Notes: generated by a model not told the origin, from the letters alone. Shown: positions 1-10,768, numbered from the stretch's first letter. The stretch: 64,000 nucleotides of DNA from Arenibacter certesii DSM 19833 (GCF_000429545.1 NZ_KE386915.1:1-64000); one strand, 5' to 3'. Program-made: numbers and translations.

Positions 1-27
1 AATTGCCCGTTGGCTTGCGCAAATGTT

Positions 28-49
28 GTCCCGGGGGAAACTCCGGGAC
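28..49. other. Hairpin in the presumed 23S-5S spacer
   Basis: A 7-bp perfect stem (GTCCCGG at 28-34, CCGGGAC at 43-49) closes an 8-nt loop. It lies about 160 nt before the 5S gene in sequence that I read as rRNA operon spacer. I did not recognise the 3' end of a 23S gene in bases 1-206, so that end probably lies before the window. A processing stem is possible but is inference. Confidence 0.4.
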
Positions 50-206
50 ACGACAAACCTTTTTTATTATATACCACGTTACCACGTACTTTACCTTGCC
101 CTTGCCCTTTCTGGCAAGTATGCCCTGTCCCTATTATGTCAACGATATTGCGCCCCAGTGGCGCGGTGCGTACTCCTTATAAATAAGGATTGCGAGCCAA
201 AGATTT

Positions 207-315
207 TAGGTGGCCATGGCGACGGGGCCCACCCCTTACCATCTCGAACAGGGAAGTTAAGCCCGTCTGCGCCGATGGTACTGCTATATCAAGTGGGAGA
301 GTAGGCCGCCGCCTT
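207..315 (+). rRNA. rrf: 5S ribosomal RNA
   Basis: This is the small RNA of the large ribosomal subunit. The sequence has the 5S hallmarks: the conserved stretch CGAACAGGGAAGTTAAGCCC around 244-263, the GATGGTACTGC segment, and GTGGGAGAGTAGG near the 3' end. Helix I is visible: AGGTGGC at 208-214 pairs with GCCGCCT at 308-314 with one G-U. Its length of about 109 nt fits Bacteroidota 5S genes. A strong terminator follows immediately, so this is the distal gene of an rRNA operon whose 16S and 23S genes lie before the window. The ends are good to within about 2 nt. Confidence 0.95.
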
Positions 316-323
316 TTTTTAAG

Positions 324-359
324 AGTCCCTTCATGGAAACATGGAGGGACTTTTTTTTT
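324..359 (+). terminator. Intrinsic terminator of the rRNA operon
   Basis: A 12-bp stem (AGTCCCTTCATG at 324-335, CATGGAGGGACT at 340-351, one G-U) with a GAAA tetraloop leads directly into a run of nine T. It sits 9 nt after the 5S gene and is a textbook rho-independent terminator. Confidence 0.93.
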
Positions 360-437
360 GCCCCTATCCCAACCTGCTTCTTTTTACTTCTGTAGGCTAG
401 CGCGAGCCGGTAACGGATCATGACCAATTGTTGTGTT

Positions 438-537
438 TATGCAAAAATTGTTGTTAATCTATAAAGGAAGAACTCTACATTTTTCACGCCTCTGCACTGG
501 GCCCTAAAGGATTTTATTTTTGCCTTGAAGGATTCTG
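438..537. repeat. Imperfect direct repeat, copy 1
   Basis: This ~100-bp unit recurs at 578-675, exactly 140 bp later. Shared blocks include TATGCAA at the start, GGAAGAA, ACGCCT, CCCTAAAAGATTTT-like sequence (CCCTAAAGGATTTT here) and TTGAAGGATTCTG at the end. Neither copy holds a convincing reading frame. It lies just after the rRNA terminator. Its function is unknown. Confidence 0.75.
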
Positions 538-577
538 GGATCAAGGATCACGTCCAATCTCTGGGTATTTGAATAGT

Positions 578-675
578 TATGCAATTAGTTGAGTTAACCT
601 AAAGAGGAAGAATTTCGTATTCCTTACGCCTGAGCAGAGCCCTAAAAGATTTTGTTTTTGCGTTGAAGGATTCTG
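578..675. repeat. Imperfect direct repeat, copy 2
   Basis: This is the second copy of the unit at 438-537, of nearly the same length (98 against 100 bp) and with the same order of conserved blocks. Substitutions are concentrated in the middle (TTTCGTATTCCTT in place of CTCTACATTTTTC). The ~40 bp between copies is not repeated. The pair, and not one copy alone, is what marks this stretch as structured. Confidence 0.75.
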
Positions 676-807
676 TCTTATCATTGGATGATGGGTGAAC
701 AATGTCCGACTGCTATACGGACGTAGGGGTGTTGTCGCAACGGGTCACGATGTGCTCTTTTTTTGGTACGTGTAGGCCGTTAGTGAGGCCTAGAGAGAAA
801 CTAAACC

Positions 808-1332
808 TTATAATAATAAGTCAGCGACTTCCATCCAGTTGTCTGCACGTTCAAATCCAGTGGTATGCATGTTGTGTGGTGAACTGAACAATATTTTTCT
901 ACCGTTAAAAGATTCTAAGTTATAACTGCGGTCATCAATTAGAATATCACCTTTAAGAATGTGTTTGTGACCACATAGAATTCTATTTTTCCAATGGATA
1001 AAAGGAAAGTACTCATCCAACCAATCACTTTTTTCTCTTAGGGAATTAGGAAATTCCATCGCGGCAGAGGCTACATATAGATCATACTTTTCAGATAGCA
1101 ACTTCATTACCTTCTGGCTGTCTTTTATTGGCTTTAATCCGCGGAAGAAGCCATCGGTTCTAGCGTGATTTTTTACAATATGCCGCCTGTCTTCAGGAAC
1201 GGATTGCCATACTTCCCTTCCGATGCAATCGTTTACATGGAGGTGCTCATTATATTTTTTATTGTATAGTTCAATATGCGCATTATACGTATCCGCAAAC
1301 ACTTCGTCCATATCCACAAATAGTGTCTTCAT
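808..1332 (-). CDS. 5'(3')-deoxyribonucleotidase-like HAD phosphatase
   Basis: This 174-aa cytoplasmic enzyme of the NT5C family (HAD superfamily) is expected to remove phosphate from deoxynucleoside monophosphates. HAD motif I is DMDEV with the nucleophile and acid/base pair D7 and D9. A small-residue motif II lies at VASAA (S89). Motif III/IV includes K127 and the acidic pair DD at 133-134, and R135 follows. The length fits bacterial members of the family. It stands alone, with its stop facing the rRNA operon and 148 bp separating its start from the next minus-strand gene. The exact nucleotide preference cannot be read from sequence. Confidence 0.82.
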   Translation of the reverse strand: MKTLFVDMDEVFADTYNAHIELYNKKYNEHLHVNDCIGREVWQSVPEDRRHIVKNHARTDGFFRGLKPIKDSQKVMKLLSEKYDLYVASAAMEFPNSLREKSDWLDEYFPFIHWKNRILCGHKHILKGDILIDDRSYNLESFNGRKILFSSPHNMHTTGFERADNWMEVADLLL

Positions 1333-1480
1333 ATTAAAATTTTTTATTAATTACGAAAATTGGGCTTTTACACGTAAAGAGAGGAGAACATAAACCCTTA
1401 GCCTCAAAGCAGAATAATTTATAGGAGATATAAGATTAGGATTAAACATGTTAATAGATGAATACTATTTTAGTAATATA

Positions 1481-1726
1481 TTATTCGGTGGTTTTGTTCG
1501 TGCTATTTTTATTAAAAAGTGAATCCATTATCGTTTTAATGCCGTAGAATCCTAGACTAACAGCTCCGATTGCCAATATCAGACCAAAAATTAATACGGG
1601 CCAATACAAAGGATGATCCTCGTTTTTAAAAGCTTGATATATTACCACTGGAGCAGTGAACATTAGTAATAGGGTATATGCTAAAAATTTTAATCCTTTA
1701 ACCAAAAGGTCTTTATTTGTTCTCAT
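1481..1726 (-). CDS. DUF6095 family small membrane protein
   Basis: This 81-aa protein has two hydrophobic segments (about residues 12-31 and 42-65) joined by a short polar turn (KNEDHPLYWP), with a basic N-terminus and a polar, Asn/Thr-rich tail. It resembles the small DUF6095 proteins of Flavobacteriaceae; no function is known. It is the last gene after the TonB receptor and DUF4249 genes on the same strand, 24 bp beyond the DUF4249 stop, so co-transcription is likely. It is probably an inner-membrane protein. Confidence 0.7.
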   Translation of the reverse strand: MRTNKDLLVKGLKFLAYTLLLMFTAPVVIYQAFKNEDHPLYWPVLIFGLILAIGAVSLGFYGIKTIMDSLFNKNSTNKTTE

Positions 1727-1750
1727 TATAATATGGTTTAAGCTATTATA

Positions 1751-2581
1751 TTAATTACTAGCTGTCTCTTTATTAATTACTATAGTGCGTGAAAAAGTTT
1801 GGCACACGGCGAAATAGCCCAATGCAAAATTATCATTATTTTGACCACTGATATTTATAATGTTGCCTCTAACTGTAGTAGTAGGAGTACTAAATGGACC
1901 GGAAGTAGAACCGCTTTGCTGTAAAATCTGGTTCATGTAATTAAAGAATACTTTATCTACACCAATAAGGCTTATTTTAAGTTCGGTTTGGTCCTTAAGA
2001 TCTTTATCGTAAAAAAATGATAACTCAAATTGCTGACCCTGATAAAACTCATCTTCGGTAACTAGATATTCACCAAAATTAAAGTCAAACAAATAATGAT
2101 CCCTTCGTTCGCCATTATCAGTAAAACGAACCAAGACCTCGGTTTCATCATCACCAAATAAATTACTTGATCCTTGTCTTAAAGAATCAATTGGTACTGT
2201 GGGGATAAATTTTGTTTTAGCTTGGAAGGCCTGATCTTCATAATTTAGATTGAGTTCTAGTTCCCCATCAATAAGTTGAGCTGTTTCCCAAGTTGCTTCA
2301 TATACCCCAGTACCGAAATCAGTTTCTTGTAAATAAATAAACGTGTTGTTTTTCGTATTGGTAACACTTATTTTTTGCAATGCCGCGGGTGTAATAGAAT
2401 CGAAAAAAGAACTACTTTGGCTAGCCTTTACCCGTATCCTTGTTGTGGTCTGGCTAGTATCGTTTATGCGAATCACTGCATCTATTACCAATCTAGGTTC
2501 TCCAACTGGAAGTTCTACATCAATAACATCCTGACAGGCAAGTATTGGTACTAATAATAGGATAAAGAATATTCTACGCAT
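1751..2581 (-). CDS. DUF4249 domain lipoprotein
   Basis: This 276-aa protein has a lipoprotein signal peptide: a charged start, a hydrophobic core, and a lipobox ending at C16 (ILAC). The rest is a beta-rich domain with short alternating strands, typical of DUF4249, a Bacteroidota family found next to TonB-dependent receptors. It starts only 4 nt after the receptor gene's stop, so the two are surely one transcript. By analogy with SusD-like partners it may sit on the outer membrane and help the receptor, but DUF4249 is not SusD and its ligand is unknown. Confidence 0.82.
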   Translation of the reverse strand: MRRIFFILLLVPILACQDVIDVELPVGEPRLVIDAVIRINDTSQTTTRIRVKASQSSSFFDSITPAALQKISVTNTKNNTFIYLQETDFGTGVYEATWETAQLIDGELELNLNYEDQAFQAKTKFIPTVPIDSLRQGSSNLFGDDETEVLVRFTDNGERRDHYLFDFNFGEYLVTEDEFYQGQQFELSFFYDKDLKDQTELKISLIGVDKVFFNYMNQILQQSGSTSGPFSTPTTTVRGNIINISGQNNDNFALGYFAVCQTFSRTIVINKETASN

Positions 2582-2585
2582 TTCT

Positions 2586-4964
2586 TTAAAATTTAAAATT
2601 GTACGTTGCCGCCGGTACTATCCCAAAGATTGAGGTTCTTACCGCCTCATTGACCCCGGTATCGGAATTTCTACTAAAACCAATGGACGCTGCATTTTTT
2701 CGGTTATAAAGGTTGTAAATACTAAAGACCCATTCAGATTTTAATTTCCTTCTCCTATTTTTTCTGGGGGTAAGAGTGGCTGAAATATCTACTCTATGAT
2801 AGGCTGGGAGTCTCTCTTTGTTTCTAGGGCCATAATACGGCACGGTTAAGTTCTGAAATTCGAATTGTCCGATGGGATAATTGGTCGGTTGACCGGTTTG
2901 GAGCACAAAATTACCATTGAAACTCCATTTGTCATTAAGCTCAAAACTACTATACACGGAAAGGTCGTGTGTTTTGTCATAAGGTGTATTATACCATTTT
3001 CCAAAATTTATCCCGCTTTCTACAAGGGTTCTACCTGGAGTTTTTTGTTCTGATTTGGATAAAGTATAGGCAAGCCATCCCTGCCATTTACCTATATTTT
3101 TCTTTGCCAAAAACTCTAAACCATAGGCCCTAGCTTCTCCATTTAATATAACTTGCTCTATTGCATCATTGGCAATAAGGTTTGCTCCGTCTATATAATC
3201 GATACGATTTTGAATTGTCTTATAGAATAGTTCCGATTCCAAGGAATACTTTCCGTCTTTTATATTTTTAAAATAACCTACGGCATATTGATCCAGAAGT
3301 TGTGGTTTAATAAAAGGGCCACTTGGTGTCCACACATCCAATGGTGTTGGGGAACTTGTATTGGAAATTAAATGTAAATATTGTGCCAATCTGGTATAAC
3401 TAGCTTTTACAGAGTTATCTGGATTAAACGTATAGGACAGGCCCAAGCGTGGTTCCCAGTTTGTGTAAGTCGCTAGATTATCGTTACGCTTAGGTTTAAT
3501 AGTGGATAAGGGATCTGCTTTTTGATAAATTTGTAAAAGTGGATCAAACTGCACGGGATTATTGTTGCTATATACATTTAGTTCATCTTGACCCAATCTC
3601 ATAAAACTGCTTAATCGTACCCCATATTGTACATTTAATTTATCTGAAATTTCTTGCTCTATATCCACATATAGGGCTAATTCATTGGCATATTTTTGTA
3701 TCAGTTGGTCTTCAAGTATCCCGGAGTTAGGCCGGTTTGGTTCAATTTTACCAGGATTAAATTGATAATATATATTATTTAGTCCATAATTCAACTGAAA
3801 AGTGTTGCTTATATAATGTTTGAAATCGTATTTGAAATTAAAGTTCTGTATTCCAGAATTCCATTTAAAACCAACAAAATCCAGTTCTAAACCATAATAG
3901 TAATCGGAATAGATTAAGGAGAGGTTAGAGAATAATTTGTCAGTAAACAGATGGTTCCATCTAAAATTCATCACGGCATTGCCGTAGGTGTTGATAAAAC
4001 TCTCGCTAATCCTGAAGACATCTCTACCAAAGTATCCCGATAAATAAATACTGTTTTTGCTATTTATCTTAAAATTCAATTTTGTATTGAGGTCGTAAAA
4101 ATAGGCTGAATTTTCCACATCAAATAAGGGAAGGAATAAATGGGCGTAGGATGCTCTGCCTCCAACCAAAAATGCGGCCCGATCTTTGATGATGGGGCCT
4201 TCTACCAGTAATCTACTGGCAACTGCACCAATACCTCCATTTACTTTTAACTCCTTACTATTGCCCTCTTTTTGGAAGATTTCCAAAACGGAGGACACTC
4301 TGCCTCCGTACCTTGAAGGAATTCCCCCTTTAAACAATTTAACATCCTTTATAGCGTCTGGATTAAATACTGAGAAAAATCCAAAAAGGTGGGATGAGTT
4401 AAATATAGTTGCTTCATCCAGTAAAATTAGATTCTGATCTACTGAACCACCTCTAACGTTAAAACCTGATGATCCTTCCCCCGCATTGGTGACTCCCGGC
4501 AATAATAAAATGGACTTAATAATATCGGCTTCACCGAGAATAACAGGAACTTTTTTTATGGTTTCAGCGGATAGCGAATTAACGCTCATTTGTGGTTTAC
4601 GAATATTTAATTTTTCAACATCCTCTGTTACCACTACTTCTTCCAATTGCTCTGCGGACTCTATCAATTGAAAATTAATTCGCTTATTTTCTGTTGTTAG
4701 GTCAACATTTTGGATAATTTCTTGAAACCCCAAATAACTAACCCTTATTTTATAACTGCCCTGGGGTAGGGTAATGGAATAAAACCCGTATTCATTGGTC
4801 ACAACACCTTTTTCAAGTGAGGGAATAGAGATGGTAACGCCTATTAAAGATTCGTTGCTAGCTGCGTCAGTAACAGTTCCACTTAGCGTATATCGGTTTT
4901 GGGAGTATATATTCAAGGATAAGATCAGGAATATTAAAAAAGATAACCAAACGTCTGTTCGCAT
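2586..4964 (-). CDS. TonB-dependent receptor with carboxypeptidase-regulatory-like N-terminus
   Basis: This 792-aa outer-membrane transporter is driven by TonB/ExbBD. A signal peptide (about residues 1-21, ending IYSQ) is followed by a CarboxypepD_reg-like beta-sandwich (about 25-110). Next comes a TonB-box-like EEVVV segment (about 108-112) and a plug domain (about 120-235) that contains GFNVRGGSVDQNLILLD, a sequence typical of plugs. The remainder is a beta-barrel with many aromatic-rich strands, ending in F as most barrels do. DUF4249 and DUF6095 genes follow in the same operon. The substrate is unknown. The size suits siderophore or small-molecule receptors better than the ~1000-aa SusC type. 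Confidence 0.9.
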   Translation of the reverse strand: MRTDVWLSFLIFLILSLNIYSQNRYTLSGTVTDAASNESLIGVTISIPSLEKGVVTNEYGFYSITLPQGSYKIRVSYLGFQEIIQNVDLTTENKRINFQLIESAEQLEEVVVTEDVEKLNIRKPQMSVNSLSAETIKKVPVILGEADIIKSILLLPGVTNAGEGSSGFNVRGGSVDQNLILLDEATIFNSSHLFGFFSVFNPDAIKDVKLFKGGIPSRYGGRVSSVLEIFQKEGNSKELKVNGGIGAVASRLLVEGPIIKDRAAFLVGGRASYAHLFLPLFDVENSAYFYDLNTKLNFKINSKNSIYLSGYFGRDVFRISESFINTYGNAVMNFRWNHLFTDKLFSNLSLIYSDYYYGLELDFVGFKWNSGIQNFNFKYDFKHYISNTFQLNYGLNNIYYQFNPGKIEPNRPNSGILEDQLIQKYANELALYVDIEQEISDKLNVQYGVRLSSFMRLGQDELNVYSNNNPVQFDPLLQIYQKADPLSTIKPKRNDNLATYTNWEPRLGLSYTFNPDNSVKASYTRLAQYLHLISNTSSPTPLDVWTPSGPFIKPQLLDQYAVGYFKNIKDGKYSLESELFYKTIQNRIDYIDGANLIANDAIEQVILNGEARAYGLEFLAKKNIGKWQGWLAYTLSKSEQKTPGRTLVESGINFGKWYNTPYDKTHDLSVYSSFELNDKWSFNGNFVLQTGQPTNYPIGQFEFQNLTVPYYGPRNKERLPAYHRVDISATLTPRKNRRRKLKSEWVFSIYNLYNRKNAASIGFSRNSDTGVNEAVRTSIFGIVPAATYNFKF

Positions 4965-5032
4965 TAATTTAATAGTATTTAGTTTTTCTGAAACTATTGC
5001 TTTGGTATAAATCTAAGCAATAATTAAAACAA

Positions 5033-5065
5033 AAAAGACCTTTTCATGAATTGAAAAGGTCTTTT
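5033..5065 (-). terminator. Bidirectional-looking hairpin terminator after icd
   Basis: A perfect 14-bp stem (AAAAGACCTTTTCA at 5033-5046 and its complement at 5052-5065) has a 5-nt loop and A/T runs on both sides. It lies 20 bp past the stop of the minus-strand isocitrate dehydrogenase gene and ends its transcript. It also lies within the region upstream of the TonB receptor gene. Confidence 0.85.
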
Positions 5066-5084
5066 ATATAATATGATTTTAATC

Positions 5085-7409
<2,325 letters not shown>

Positions 7410-7644
7410 TTATATGGTGTTAAGGGAAAAAGATATATGAAACAGATTTTATATGTAGTTATTTGCCTATTTGACAAGTTTAATAATAAATTCATTTTTA
7501 TCCTAAAGCTGCTAGGACTTAGTTAGGAAATATGGTAATAGAGCTAAGTATAAATTTTAGGGAATTTCTTAAAATAAAGAATTAGGGTTGCATTCCAATC
7601 TAGTACCGAATATTCTTTTTTGCTGTGATTAATAATTTTACAGT

Positions 7645-7674
7645 TTAATTATGTACGAATTAATTATGTACGAA
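7645..7674. repeat. Exact 15-bp tandem duplication
   Basis: TTAATTATGTACGAA occurs twice in direct succession (7645-7659 and 7660-7674). This is probably a slippage duplication in non-coding DNA; each unit contains the dyad-like core TTAATTA. Confidence 0.85.
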
Positions 7675-7855
7675 CAAGCCTTTATTTATACTGGTTTGTG
7701 AATTTATTGATATACTATGCAGGTTATAAATTGAAAATTACAAGGAAAACCTTACGTAAGAGCAACTTGTATCTGCAAAAAATAGTAGTAGTACAAATTG
7801 AACGAAAGCTAAATGCAATATTAGGGAAGTTAAAAGTGCAGTAATGAGAAAAATA

Positions 7856-7894
7856 AAAGCCATATCACTGTATAATCTACCTTGATATGGCTTT
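7856..7894. other. Stem-loop, possible terminator
   Basis: A 12-bp perfect stem (AAAGCCATATCA at 7856-7867, its complement at 7883-7894) encloses a 15-nt loop. Short A and T tracts flank it, so it could end transcription in either direction, but no gene ends nearby. It may mark the end of a lost gene or of an unannotated RNA. Confidence 0.5.
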
Positions 7895-7966
7895 CTAGAA
7901 ACAGTTTACAAACATGTTGTTTTGTACTTTCTACAAAACGGCAACCATTGATTGCATCTGCGTCGC

Positions 7967-7985
7967 TGTTTCAACGTTTGAAACA
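7967..7985. repeat. Short inverted repeat
   Basis: TGTTTCAA (7967-7974) and TTGAAACA (7978-7985) form a perfect 8-bp dyad with a 3-bp centre. The form would suit a dimeric regulator's site, but no promoter or gene start is adjacent. Confidence 0.4.
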
Positions 7986-8342
7986 CTTTATTCTCTAATC
8001 ATTCATCAAAGAAATAACTGTGTTTCTCCCATTGCCTAAATATTTGATATTGTTAATGAACAAACTAGATGTTGCATTAACCACGGTCAAGTATTTACAA
8101 ATTTTGAATCTCACCTAAGCAAGTTCAAAATTCGATTTCAATTTGCAGTATTCCTAACATTAAACTGAAATAAACAAATGGATAAAGAACGTAAACTTTA
8201 TATAACTTCTATTTCATGAAATAACTAATAGTTACATAATAAAAATACTACTTTATTGTATATAAACCAATTTATTATGAGTATTTTAAGAAAGATGTTA
8301 TGAACAGTTAATTAACATTGATTTTTAACAATTGTTCATAAA

Positions 8343-8373
8343 AAAAAGCGTCCATGAAACAGGAACGCTTTTT
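8343..8373 (-). terminator. Intrinsic terminator of rplS
   Basis: AAAAAGCGT (8343-8351) pairs with ACGCTTTTT (8365-8373). The stem extends by CC/GG with one bulged A, and the A-run at 8341-8347 gives a U-tract on the minus strand. It begins 20 bp past the rplS stop. Confidence 0.85.
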
Positions 8374-8392
8374 GTATGATGAAAAGATGGTA

Positions 8393-8743
8393 TTAGGAAC
8401 GAATTTCTTTGATTCTTGCTTTCTTTCCAGTAAGTTCTCTAAAGTAGAAAATACGTGATCTACGAACTTTACCTCTTTTGTTAACTTCTATCTTTTGTAA
8501 TGCAGGCATATGTACAGGGAAGATACGCTCTACACCAATAGTACCAGACATTTTACGAATAGTAAAGGTCTCAGTTGCTCCAGATCCTCTGCGTTGTATT
8601 ACAACACCTCTAAAAAACTGGGTTCTCGTTTTTTCCCCTTCTCTAATTTCATAGTACACTGTAATAGTGTCTCCTGCTGAAAATTTTGGGAAATCTTTCT
8701 TAGGAACAAATTCGTTTTCTACAAATTTTAATAACTCTTCCAT
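8393..8743 (-). CDS. rplS: 50S ribosomal protein L19
   Basis: L19 sits at the 30S-50S interface of the ribosome. The 116-aa product has the family's fold and motifs: FSAGDTITVYYEIREG near the N-terminus, then RTQFFRGVVIQRRGSGATETFTIRK, GVERIFPVH, and the basic C-terminal block RGKVRRSRIFYFRELTGKKARI written here in parts. Its length is normal. trmD lies 212 bp upstream on the same strand, the usual rplS-trmD pairing in bacteria, but here a promoter (8811-8818) lies between them, so rplS can be transcribed alone. Confidence 0.98.
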   Translation of the reverse strand: MEELLKFVENEFVPKKDFPKFSAGDTITVYYEIREGEKTRTQFFRGVVIQRRGSGATETFTIRKMSGTIGVERIFPVHMPALQKIEVNKRGKVRRSRIFYFRELTGKKARIKEIRS

Positions 8744-8810
8744 GGTATTTTATTATCAGTTACTTAAGCCAACTTTCACGATTTTCGTCAGAGGTTGAAT
8801 TAATGGAGTG

Positions 8811-8840
8811 CAAAAATAGTGGATTTTTTCTAACTTACAA
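8811..8840 (-). promoter_or_regulatory. Flavobacterial promoter of rplS
   Basis: The minus strand reads TTG (8840-8838), 19 nt, then TATTTTTG (8818-8811). This is an exact match to the TTG-N17-23-TAnnTTTG promoter of Flavobacterium. It lies 68 bp before the rplS start codon and is the best-formed promoter I found in the window. Confidence 0.75.
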
Positions 8841-8955
8841 GTGAATATTCCTTTTTTATATATGAATCTGAAAAAATGCAGCAACTCACTTAAAGGTTTT
8901 ATATATGTAGAGGTTAATATTCATTGTTTTAATACAACCTTACCATTTCTATCGA

Positions 8956-9633
8956 TTAGTAATCCAATAGATCGGGCCTTAACTTCTGAGTACGTTCATA
9001 GGCTTGGTCTTCCCTCCATTTTTCAATTTTAGGGAAATTGCCACTTACTAGTATCTCTGGTACTAAATGTCCTTTATAATCTGCTGGTCTAGTATAAACT
9101 GGTGGTGCTAGCAAATTATCTTGAAAAGTGTCGGTGAGAGCGGATGTTTCATTATTTAAAACCCCTGGAATGAGTCGGATTATGGTATCACATAATACAG
9201 CGGCACCCAATTCTCCGCCCGAAAGAACGTAATCTCCAATGGATATTTCTTTGGTTATGAATAAATCTCTTACACGTTGATCGACTCCTTTATAGTGGCC
9301 ACATAGTATAATTATATTATCTAATAGAGATAAACTATTGGCCGTTTTCTGATTTAAGGTGGCACCATCCGGTGTCATATAAATGACTTCATCATATTTC
9401 CGCTCTTTTTTTAAGGCCGATATGCATTTGTCTATAGGTTCTATCATTAGGACCATTCCGGCTCCTCCCCCAAATTGATAGTCATCTACTTGATTATAAC
9501 TTTTATCTGTGTAGTCCCTTAAATTATGCAAGTGCACTTCCACAATTTTTTTATCTATAGCCCTTTTTAGGATAGATGCTTCAAATGGACTTTTAAGAAG
9601 GTCCGGAACTACAGTAATAATATCTATTCGCAT
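8956..9633 (-). CDS. trmD: tRNA (guanine(37)-N1)-methyltransferase
   Basis: TrmD methylates G37 of tRNAs that read CNN codons, using S-adenosylmethionine, and so prevents +1 frameshifts. The 225-aa protein has the SPOUT deep-knot signatures [12 protein letters not shown] and [13 protein letters not shown] (about residues 110-145), the N-terminal GGGAGMV block (about 56-62), and [12 protein letters not shown] at the start. The length is normal. A TACTTTTG promoter element lies 42 bp upstream. It precedes rplS as in most bacteria. Confidence 0.97.
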   Translation of the reverse strand: MRIDIITVVPDLLKSPFEASILKRAIDKKIVEVHLHNLRDYTDKSYNQVDDYQFGGGAGMVLMIEPIDKCISALKKERKYDEVIYMTPDGATLNQKTANSLSLLDNIIILCGHYKGVDQRVRDLFITKEISIGDYVLSGGELGAAVLCDTIIRLIPGVLNNETSALTDTFQDNLLAPPVYTRPADYKGHLVPEILVSGNFPKIEKWREDQAYERTQKLRPDLLDY

Positions 9634-9674
9634 AACTATAAAGTAATTACTATTGGGGCCAAAAAATAGCGTTG

Positions 9675-9682
9675 CAAAAGTA
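9675..9682 (-). promoter_or_regulatory. Flavobacterial -7 element of trmD
   Basis: The minus strand reads TACTTTTG, an exact TAnnTTTG match, 42 bp before the trmD ATG. No TTG is seen at the expected -33 distance. Confidence 0.5.
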
Positions 9683-9820
9683 ATGAAAATCGTTGGCTTT
9701 TTCGATGTCCATTTTTGCAGGATGCATTTGTTCCTGTATTATTTTCTAACGCTTTAATTAACGTAAGTGTTTGCACCGAATGATGTAAGGATCTAGAGAT
9801 GGCTATAGAGTTAAGCCTAA

Positions 9821-9850
9821 AAAAAAAGCTCCCGTGGGGAGCTTTTTTTT
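9821..9850 (-). terminator. Terminator overlapping the stop of the coiled-coil gene
   Basis: AAAAAAAGCTCCC (9821-9833) and GGGAGCTTTTTTTT (9837-9850) form a long stem with a GTG loop. The stop codon of the gene that begins at 10469 occupies 9849-9851, so the stem starts within the last coding bases. Tracts on both sides allow it to work in either direction. Confidence 0.85.
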
Positions 9851-10469
9851 ATTTGGATTTCTTGTATTTGTTAATTTCGTCCTGCAGTTGCCGGCTAATT
9901 TTCTGTTCGCGCTCCAATGCACGCCTTCTATGATCCTCATATTCGGTCTCTACCTCAGAAAGTGACTGTTTTGCTTCTTGGGTAAGAATATTACTGTTCC
10001 TAAATTTATAGATAAAGAAAAGTAATAATAGTAGTAAGGCTCCAATTATGGTCCAAAGGATTACATTATACGTGCTTTTTTCAATTAGAAATCCTAAAAA
10101 TGACATACTGTCCTTTTCTTCAGTTACAGATGCAAGGTTGTTAGTTGTCTCCTCCAGTTGTTGGTTTAAGGACCCTATAGTCTCTTCGTGGCCTGCAATG
10201 GTTGAATGAAGCTGGGTTGCCCTTTTATTGAATTCATTGATAGAATCTAAAACATTTTGTCTTAGTTTATCAAGGTTTACTTCTTTTACCACTCTATATC
10301 TAATGCCTTCTGCCCGATAAGGACCCGATTTTACAGTGATATATTCAAACTGGGAGCTAATTGGGCCGCCCTCTAGAGAAAGTACTACCTCTTCATCATT
10401 TTCCTGGGCAAGGTTTAAGTTAAATGACAATAGGGCCATTACAATAAATAGTATTCTATAAATTTTCAT
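9849..10469 (-). CDS. Secreted/membrane coiled-coil protein of unknown function
   Basis: This 206-aa protein has a signal peptide (residues 1-21, ending LNLAQ) and a short extracytoplasmic domain with VLSLEGGPISSQFEYI. A coiled coil (about 65-120) is followed by one transmembrane helix (about 135-155) and a second, charged coiled coil (about 163-203). I know no function. Orthologues beside trmD in this family are sometimes labelled tRNA methyltransferase; nothing in this sequence supports that, as there is no SPOUT or Rossmann motif. It has its own promoter element (10508-10515) and terminator, so it is a single-gene unit. Confidence 0.75.
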   Translation of the reverse strand: MKIYRILFIVMALLSFNLNLAQENDEEVVLSLEGGPISSQFEYITVKSGPYRAEGIRYRVVKEVNLDKLRQNVLDSINEFNKRATQLHSTIAGHEETIGSLNQQLEETTNNLASVTEEKDSMSFLGFLIEKSTYNVILWTIIGALLLLLLFFIYKFRNSNILTQEAKQSLSEVETEYEDHRRRALEREQKISRQLQDEINKYKKSK

Positions 10470-10507
10470 TAACGTAATTCTTATTGTTATAATTAAATCC
10501 TAGAAGG

Positions 10508-10515
10508 CAAAAATA
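10508..10515 (-). promoter_or_regulatory. Flavobacterial -7 element of the coiled-coil gene
   Basis: The minus strand reads TATTTTTG, an exact TAnnTTTG match, 39 bp before the start codon at 10469. Confidence 0.5.
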
Positions 10516-10740
10516 CTTTAATAATCTCAATTAATGAATAAAACAAGGAACAATAATGACTATTAGCGGCCTATAAACTATGTAATTGGTTTCTTTTAGC
10601 TGGTTATACGCTACTTTTTAAATGAAGCATGTGCTTTTATTTTATCTAATTATTTTGTAAAAAAGAATACTCGAGGGATATAAATAAAAACGAATGGTAA
10701 TAAAGGGTGTTAAAGGTTTTAATCTATTTAATGGATATAA

Positions 10741-10768
10741 AAAAAGCGCCTTGATCAAGGCGCTTTTT
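10741..10768 (-). terminator. Perfect palindromic terminator after htrA
   Basis: AAAAAGCGCCTTGA followed at once by TCAAGGCGCTTTTT is a 28-bp perfect palindrome that folds with a GATC loop. It lies 15 bp past the htrA stop, and A/T runs on both ends make it functional on both strands. Confidence 0.88.

Larger units (their letters stand above)
360..807. other. Non-coding stretch after the rRNA operon
   Basis: About 450 bp lies between the 5S terminator and the stop of the minus-strand deoxyribonucleotidase. Apart from the two ~100-bp repeats I see no tRNA fold, no gene with a credible start, and no promoter. Short open frames here have no protein-like composition. Confidence 0.7.

Noticed and set aside
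190-423. Open frame across the 5S rRNA gene and its terminator
   Set aside because: It covers a certain rRNA gene and a hairpin terminator, and the translation has no protein features.
7650-7844. Possible protein gene in the icd-rplS gap
   Set aside because: It has no ATG, no ribosome site, no known domain, and ends amid other worn sequence. I list it only as a possible remnant.
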